From Lamellibrachia columna (lineage: Eukaryota; Annelida; Polychaeta; Sabellida; Siboglinidae), in NCBI GenBank assembly GCA_963662155.1, contig OY759270.1, positions 9,849,461 through 9,913,460 of the forward strand: a DNA stretch of 64,000 nt, read 5' to 3'. Made by a program: the position numbers and the translations under genes. The first letter of the stretch is position 1. Each line of letters opens with the position of its first letter. Shown one piece after another: positions 57,694 to 64,000 of this stretch. Under the pieces are notes generated by a model. The model had not been told where the DNA came from and searched no databases. It worked only from the letters and a program-made list of their open reading frames with translations.

Positions 57694-58730
57694 GTGCACT
57701 AACAAGTGAAATTAAAAAGATAATTTTGAGATACTTAGAAGACGCCCTACCATAAGAGAGTTCATATCAACAGGAAATGTCACTGTCACGTGAAAGTGAC
57801 TTACGCAGTTCAGTAATTTCTTAAGTACTCGACATCACACTGTACAAGACACGGTGACAGTCCTAACCTTGCTAGAACACTAATTCTTATATTTCGTTAT
57901 GTGCACTTATTATTGGAATGCATATGACATTGTATTATCACTCCTAATGTCAATGGAAAATTATCAAATGAATTAAGTTATACTGGCAGCAACGTAGACA
58001 AAACGAAATCCAGTGAATGTCAACATTGCGAAAATTAATTTTTAATGAAATACCAAGCCCAAAATAACGCGAGTTTTAAGGAACTTATTTAAGGGCTACA
58101 TTTTAAGTTGAAATTCCATTGTTTAGTGTTTCCAAAAATGAGTCCTGATTACATATACATCAAATCAGATGTAATAATGATAATTAATTAGACATCATAA
58201 ACCTACAATACATTATATACATGCCAAGACATGGAATACCAACAAAGTCGTATTTCCTATTCCGTAAATAAACCCGATATTTCAAGTTTTAACTTGTTTA
58301 CAACACTATTATCATTGCATCATAATTACTGTCGTTCGACCTTTATTCCACAAATTTAACAACGCATGAAGCAGGATATCGGGGACATTTCTTGGATGTC
58401 TAAGATGTTTTGATCAAGTTAGCTATACCATTCCAATTTTAATACTGACATTGGTTTTATAAATGAATTTTAACAAGGTTTGACATCTTACCTAAAAACA
58501 TGCGAATTCTGAAAAGTCTGTCGTCTCGTATACTTTGCTTAATTATACGTTATTTAAAAAAATACTTGGTCAGTAATTAACCAGGTGCGCCGACAGATTT
58601 TGTTGCCAATGGAAAATATTAATCCGTTCCCAGATTAACAGATGTGAATCTTCGTAGCAGAAATTGATATCGGCCCGCTTCTGTGATTAGGGCTGACAAC
58701 GAACTGTTGGAGTTCGGAGATTTGTTTCAG
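57694..58730. other. Intergenic stretch, nothing recognised
   Basis: AT-rich DNA without long frames or clear repeats between the satellite and the LINE tail. Confidence 0.45.
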
Positions 58731-60465
58731 ACAAGATTTAACAAGATTTAACAAGATTTACCATCCAAGCCAAAGGCCCAGATGGCAAGTGGACAAGGAA
58801 GCCATTGGCTTATCGAGAGTCCAACAATGTTCATCTACTTATAGCCTGCCCTCCTGAGATATGTGTCAACCTTGTTTTTAAACATATTCACGCTGCTAGC
58901 AGTTACACAATCTGTAGACAATTTGTTCCATTCATTTATTGTCCTCTGTGAGAACGAGTGCTTCCTGATGTCCAATCTACATTGATCCTTTACTAATTTT
59001 ACCTCATGTCCTCTAGTTCTGCTATCCTTCTTGAGTGAGAAAAAAACATTTCTATCAATATTTTCATACCCATTCAATATCTTAAAAACTTCAATCTGAT
59101 CTCCTCTTAACCTCCTTGTCTCTAGAGTTGTTAAACCACATTCTTTCAAGCGTTCTTCATAACTAAGGTCTCTCAGTTCTGGAATCATTTTAGTTGCTCT
59201 CCTTTGTATGCGTTCAAGCGTATCTATATCCTTCTTACGATATGGTCTCCATGCTTGTATACAGTATTCTAAATGAGGTCTAACTATTGCTTTATAAAGA
59301 GGTATAATTAACTTTTTTCCCTTGTATGTTATGTTTCTTCTAATCAATCCAAGAATTTGATTACCCTTTGAAGCTGCAATACCACACTGCTCTGAAACTT
59401 TCATATCAGCGCTTATTGTAACTCCTAAGTCCTTTTCTTTTACAGTAGTACCCAGAACAGTATCTCCCATTTTATAGTTTACATTCAAGTTCCTATGTCC
59501 TGTATGTAGGCATTTACATTTCCCAAAATTGAACAACATCTGCCATTTCTCAGACCATTTCACTAATCTGTCTAGATCGTTTTGTAAATGTTGTTTATCA
59601 CCATCAGTATTAACCTTTCTAAACAGTTTTGTGTCATCCGCAAATTTCAGTACGTTACTTGTTATACTGTCGTCCAAGTCATTGATATAAATTAAGAATA
59701 ATATAGGTCATAATACTGATCCTTGAGGTACCCCACTCAAAACCGATTTCCAATTTGAAACTTCTCCATCTACTACAACTCGTTGTCTTCTGTCAGTCAG
59801 CCATTGTTCTATCCAGTCAGTTATGCTATCCCTGATACCATGGGCTTTTAATTTAAGTAGTAATCTTTGATGTGGCACTTTGTCAAAAGCTTTCTGAAAA
59901 TCTAAGTAGATAATATCTACTGGCGATCCCACGTCTATCCACTTAGTGATTTCTTCCAAAAAACATAACATATTTTTTAAGCATGGCCTCGCTTTAAGGA
60001 ATCCATGTTGAGATGAATTTAATAATTTATGCTTAACGAGGAATTCCACCATATGGTCTTTAATTAACCTTTCTAATAATTTACAAATCACTGACGTTAA
60101 ACTCACTGGTCTGTAATTCTCTGACTTATTTCTCGAACCCTTTTTAAATAATGGTATGATGTTTGCTTCTTTCCATTCAAATGGAACAACTCCCTCTTTT
60201 AATGACAAGTTGAATACTCTTGCAAGTGGTATACTGATTTGTTCTACTGTTTCCATTAGTAATTTTGGAGGAATCCCATCCACTCCCGGTGATTTGTTAT
60301 CCTTCATTGCCTTTATTTTCTTAGCTACCAATTCTGGAGTTACAACTAACGGACCTAAACAGTCAGATTTAGCCCCCTGAAATTTAGCATCAGCAACTGG
60401 TAATGAACTAATATCTTCTTTGGTAAACACTGAACTGAAGTAACCATTTAGGTCTTCCGCCATTA
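58731..60465 (-). mobile_element. CR1/jockey-type LINE, 5'-truncated
   Basis: A minus-strand non-LTR retrotransposon that keeps the reverse-transcriptase and C-terminal regions. The 3' UTR of about 100 bases is closed by three perfect copies of the 10-bp unit TAAATCTTGT (58731-58760), a short-tandem tail instead of poly(A). The endonuclease region is missing: similarity starts at MAEDLNGYFSSVFT (60463), as expected of 5' truncation during insertion. No target duplication was recognised. Sequence is well preserved, so insertion is younger than the relic at 37.9 kb. Confidence 0.9.
58835..60463 (-). pseudogene. LINE reverse transcriptase with one in-frame stop
   Basis: This would copy element RNA into DNA at a nicked target site. 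In order on the minus strand it shows DNKSPGVDGIPPKLL, YRPVSLTSVICKLLERLI, HGFLKARPC, motif A IYLDFQKAFDKVPH with its catalytic Asp, motif B GVPQGSVL and motif C LKFADDTKLF with the catalytic Asp pair. The thumb region follows, then the CR1-type C-terminal part (RIQRRATKMIPELRDLSYEE and LTTLETRRLRGDQIEVFKIL) ending at a stop at 58835-58837. A single TGA at 59708-59710, directly after QGSVL, replaces the conserved glycine codon. The frame is otherwise continuous on both sides, with no frameshift. The protein is inactive unless the stop is read through. The N-terminal endonuclease is absent. Confidence 0.9.
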
Positions 60466-60624
60466 AAAACCCAGACAGACAAGGAATGCCCAGAATATCG
60501 TTGAAACTGGGGTGCTGTTGACGCGCTGTGTTCAGTTGTGATGCCAGGTTTAGAACAAAAACAACATTGACCAACCACCGTAACTATCCGATGAACTGTG
60601 TTGAAATATAGGGTATACCTCAAC

Positions 60625-60728
60625 ACAATCCATTATGTCACGAAGGCGCAGAAAGATCAGTATAGAAATAAGGAGGAGAAGATGGAACTGGATCGGACAC
60701 GTCCTAAGAAGGAAGAAGACAACCACTG
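60625..60728 (+). pseudogene. C-terminal scrap of a second LINE clade
   Basis: The plus frame reads EIRRRRWNWIGHVLRRKK. The IRRRRWxWIGHVLR motif lies downstream of the reverse transcriptase in a large LINE clade of invertebrates, usually followed by a GRP-rich stretch, which is missing here. Only about 35 codons remain, ending just before the Harbinger-type end at 60742. Same clade as, but not necessarily the same insertion as, the fragment at 32.4 kb. Confidence 0.6.
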
Positions 60729-61100
60729 TACGGCGACTCGAAAGCCCGACATACACGTCACGACGCGACTGGGTTTTAGTGTCTTCGACGCGTCTACGAC
60801 GATTTGTCGAGACGTGTATGCCCCCTTGTGACGCGACGCCTGTCTCGAGGGCAGTATTTATCCAGTCTTTATTGCGTCGTAAAATACCAAACATGTTTGA
60901 TATTAAAGACAAATCGTCGCAAATAAATAATCGCGTCGTGACGTGTATGCTGGTAAAGACAAATCGTCGCAGGCAAATAGTCGCCGGCGAGTCGCGTCGT
61001 GACGTGTATGCTGGTACGACCCCCGTCTGCCACGCGTCGGCGACGTATTTTTTGCATACCGAAACGTTTGAGGCACTTGCCAGTCAGGAGCTTCTTAGAG

Positions 61101-61973
61101 TCACGGGACTGTCCATAAAAACATGAAGAAATTGTCGCAGGTGGCAAATACTGCGTAGAATATAGAATTAGAAGAGAAGTTATTAGATCTCTGGCAGGTG
61201 AGGCCGAGTTTGTTCGACGCCACTTCCAAAGAGTATAACATATTAGATCTCTGGCAGGTGAGGCCGAGTTTGTTCGACGCCACTTCCAAAGAGTATAACA
61301 TATTAGATCTCTGGCAGGTGAGGCCGAGTTTGTTCGACGCCACTTCCAAAGAGTATAATATATTAGATCTCTGGCAGGTGAGGCCGAGTTTGTTCGACGC
61401 CACTTCCAAAGAGTATAACATATTAGATCTCTGGCAGGTGAGGCCGAGTTTGTTCGACGCCACTTCCAAAGAATATAACATATTAGATCTCTGGCAGGTG
61501 AGGCCGAGTTTGTTCGACGCCACTTCCAAAGAGTATAACATATTAGATCTCTGGCAGGTGAGGCTGAGTTTGTTCGACGCCACTTCCAAAGAGTATAGCA
61601 ATCGTTCGGCTGGCGGTATGCTCGCCCGCATCGACGTATTCTGCTTCAAGGTGGCAGGACGTAGGCCTACCAGGTCCACTACGTAGTGAAATACTTCCAC
61701 GTCCATCCTGAGTAGCTCACGAAACGAAACGAAACGAAACCAAACGTCGTCGTTCATGGTGAACTCTCGCACTAGATTATTAAATTCGTCATGCCTTAAC
61801 AACCAGTACTTAGTCCAGCATGAACGACGACGTTCTTTTCTCTGCCGTCGCCGGTACAGCCCAAAGCCAGAGCTCGCCGCTGATGAGCAGACAAGTGAGA
61901 CAAACCCGCCATTTTCGAATAGTTCCACAGGATTCCGCTGGGCAGTGGCGATAGTTCCAGCCGCTACCAACAT
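61101..61973 (-). pseudogene. PIF/Harbinger transposase N-terminus fused to a 60-bp in-frame repeat array
   Basis: The 290-codon frame starts at an ATG (61973). Residues about 40-130 read CWTKYWLLRHDEFNNLVREF, then FRELLRMDVEVFHYVVDLVG and NTSMRASIPPAERLLYSLEV. These match the conserved start of PIF/Harbinger nucleases (WLLRR..GxxxxLxxEL, F.RM....F..LL..VGP, T.MR..I.P.ERL..TLR.LA). At the point where the helix-turn-helix part should continue, the 20-residue segment LYSLEVASNKLGLTCQRSNM is repeated seven times. A short unrelated tail ends at a stop. The DDE catalytic domain is absent, so this cannot be an active transposase. Repeats keep the frame because the unit is 60 bp. Family assignment is from motif memory; the fusion is visible directly. 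Confidence 0.7.
61181..61600. repeat. 60-bp tandem array, seven copies
   Basis: Exactly 420 bases of a 60-bp unit (contains GAGTTTGTTCGACGCCACTT and TTAGATCTCTGGCAGGTGAG). Only a few substitutions separate units (ATAATA, GAATAT, AGGCTGAG), so expansion was recent. The edge unit at the right continues into transposase coding sequence. Confidence 0.98.
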
Positions 61974-62105
61974 GCATCAACCTGTCGCGGCTGTCAGTCG
62001 CGTCGTGGTCGCGTCGTGACCCCCTAGCTTTAGTTGTCCGCGACAAATCGTCGCAAAGAAATAATCGGCGACAAATCGTGGCGTCGTGGCGTGTCTGTCG
62101 GGCTT

Positions 62106-62640
62106 CACTTTGACAAAATGGCGAAAACCTGTAGAAAATTAAAAACAAGAACTGGGTTGGAATTCGTGGAACGTAGCCAACCAGATGACTCGAGAGAGTG
62201 CACTGCAACACATATGAACTGCGTAGATCTGACCATTGACAATAAGAAGATCGGTGAGGTGAGAACGCAGACGCGAAGGACAAACACGAGAAAGGAACAG
62301 TCAGAGTTTAAAAGCTAGAACTTTACGCTGTTTTACGTCGCATCACTCGCTAGGCGTGCCTGTGTTGTACAACACGCCCAGTTCCCAGCGGGAGCAATCA
62401 AATAGTCATTTAGTGTTGACTGCTGATTAGAAACCGGGCCGCGGTACACTGCCTCACCAACTCCCACTGGTTGTTTAAGTTGGACCACACCGGGTGGCGC
62501 TTCAAAGTGGTCGCTACTGCGAACGCTTGCTCGTCATTACTTCACTGAAAAGAACAATTAATAAGTTAGATATCAAACGTCCTCGTCGCGCACCGGCTAA
62601 TCTGAGCAATCGATCACATTTCACGCGACAAGGCTAATCA
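62106..62640 (+). other. Flank of the Harbinger element with a 66-codon frame
   Basis: Just outside the right TIR an ATG in good context (AAAATGGCG, 62118) opens 66 plus-strand codons to a stop at 62318 (MAKTCRKLKTRTGLEFVERS, later HMNCVDLTIDNKKIGEV). The composition is protein-like but matches no family I know. The remainder to 62640 is GC-balanced and unrecognised. Confidence 0.2.
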
Positions 62641-62751
62641 GACCCGCGGGTAGCTACGGTCCGCTGAACACCCAATGGACGGTGACCAATGACCACTGGT
62701 GGAGGGTGGTCGAAGAAAACATGCACATTACACATGCAGAAGTGAGTATGT

Positions 62752-63262
<511 letters not shown>

Positions 63263-64000
63263 TTTTTCACATACGTCTAACAGTTAGATATAAATTCTCA
63301 AAAACGATACATATACTTGCAATTAGTGCACCAACCCTCCGTATGTATGAAATTGTACCAACAAGCACAGACAGTCTTCTGTCATGAATAAAGGTAGGTG
63401 TTTTGATACACAAATTATGTGATGACTTATTCTACAACATAAACGAAATATTATCTCAGACGGAAACAGGATGCTCCACGCTGCACTTGATTTCAAAACG
63501 TTAGTACCGATTATGTATACGGTCCCCAAACTGCATGGGTTTCTTGCCTTTGGCGCTCACACAAGTCCCTTGCACTTACCAGTCCCAAATTCATAAAACA
63601 TGCCTGCAGCTTTGTCAGCGCATCAGATAAGGAAGAAGATGCCATTTAAACCACATCAACGTTGATCATGTGAGACCTCGTTGATGGTACTACACCACTT
63701 GACTTGGTCTCCAGCTATCTATGCTGTAATGATCCGTGCACACGATAGATATGCCCGTCACTTATCTTCCTCTGGCAATCGATCTGATCACTAGTCTTCC
63801 TCGTCATTGACAAACAGAATCATAAATGTTTCCACGGCGTGACACCGACTTAGGGACTATACTTGACGGAACCGTGCGGCAAAGAAGTCGTCTATCTCCT
63901 TCAGGGCCACGCACCTACGCTACAACTTTTGGTTTTTGGAATAATTAATTGTTTTAGAAATTATATAAAGGCTCATGAGCATTTTATCAAGGTAAATCAG
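63263..64000. other. Right-end stretch, nothing recognised
   Basis: Unique-looking DNA without long frames, repeats or RNA-like folds that I can support. Confidence 0.45.

Larger units (their letters stand above)
60742..62105 (-). mobile_element. PIF/Harbinger-type element, internally rearranged, 1364 bp
   Basis: 28-bp inverted ends match at 25 of 28 positions. The left end begins AAGCCCGACATACACGTCAC (60742-60769) and the right end, reverse complemented, begins AAGCCCGACAGACACGCCAC (62078-62105). Both ends are rich in GACAAATCGTCGCA and GTCGCGTCGTGACGTGTATG motifs. The left has two tandem copies of that block at 60907-61015. The interior encodes the N-terminus of a Harbinger transposase but no DDE nuclease. 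A 3-bp target duplication, expected for this superfamily, is not evident (CGA left, CAC right). Confidence 0.65.

Noticed and set aside
56817..57705. Hydrophobic 262- and 293-codon minus-strand frames that look like a membrane protein
   Set aside because: Antisense of the 24-bp satellite; a stop-free unit divisible by three opens several frames at once.
61181..61600. 60-bp direct repeats resembling a CRISPR or leader array
   Set aside because: Contiguous repeats without spacers, in frame with transposase-derived sequence.

Overview
The window looks like non-coding-rich genomic DNA from a marine or aquatic invertebrate animal, most likely a mollusc-type lophotrochozoan. The species cannot be fixed from sequence alone. 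Reasons: a Bak-like (Bcl-2 family) coding exon with eukaryotic splice sites, tRNA-derived SINEs, CR1/jockey-type LINEs, several cut-and-paste DNA transposon remnants with terminal inverted repeats (TIRs), long AT/CA/CT microsatellites, and a mosaic CpG landscape of the kind seen in invertebrates that methylate gene bodies. No rRNA, intact tRNA gene, operon or prokaryotic feature was found.

Layout. 1-24.93 kb is CpG-poor (hand counts in one 600-bp sample gave roughly 0.3 of expectation). It contains the only convincing host exon, on the minus strand at 21597-21841 (start codon, 81 codons, strong GTGAGT donor), preceded by a 5' UTR stretch with a good acceptor. I read this half as the leftward-transcribed body of a Bak-like gene whose later exons lie outside the window or are too short to see. 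Its introns carry TIR elements: a TA-flanked 795-bp element at 12.0-12.8 kb, a TTAAAGGT-ended family at 9.7, 19.6 and 23.2 kb, and a piggyBac-like element at 22.0-23.1 kb. They also hold hAT-like ends, retroposon tails, a pure (CT)82 tract and a G-quadruplex-type tract. At about 24.93 kb the CpG content jumps. The CpG-rich block 24.93-25.76 kb is a candidate promoter with a GTAAGT donor in the right orientation for a non-coding first exon.

25.8-64 kb is CpG-normal and appears intergenic. It holds a 36-bp minisatellite (30.55-30.91 kb), a Val-tRNA-like SINE (31.06 kb), wrecked reverse-transcriptase fragments (32.4 and 37.9-38.6 kb), a CpG-rich block with a canonical RFX X-box (36.95 kb), a hAT element with a perfect 8-bp target duplication (46.78-47.51 kb) and a perfect palindrome around an (AT)n core (50.74-50.88 kb). 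A 24-bp two-unit satellite (56.4-57.7 kb) is interrupted by a SINE, and a 5'-truncated LINE with a single stop in its reverse transcriptase lies at 58.7-60.5 kb. Next to it is a PIF/Harbinger derivative (60.74-62.1 kb) whose transposase N-terminal frame carries seven in-frame 60-bp repeats. The right end is compound GT/CACG/GTGC microsatellite and unannotated DNA.

The genes do not form a pathway. The biology is one apoptosis gene fragment plus a dense record of mobile-element insertion. The most unusual items are the Harbinger/minisatellite chimera, the undescribed-looking TIR families, and the sharp CpG boundary that appears to mark the 5' end of the Bak-like transcription unit.
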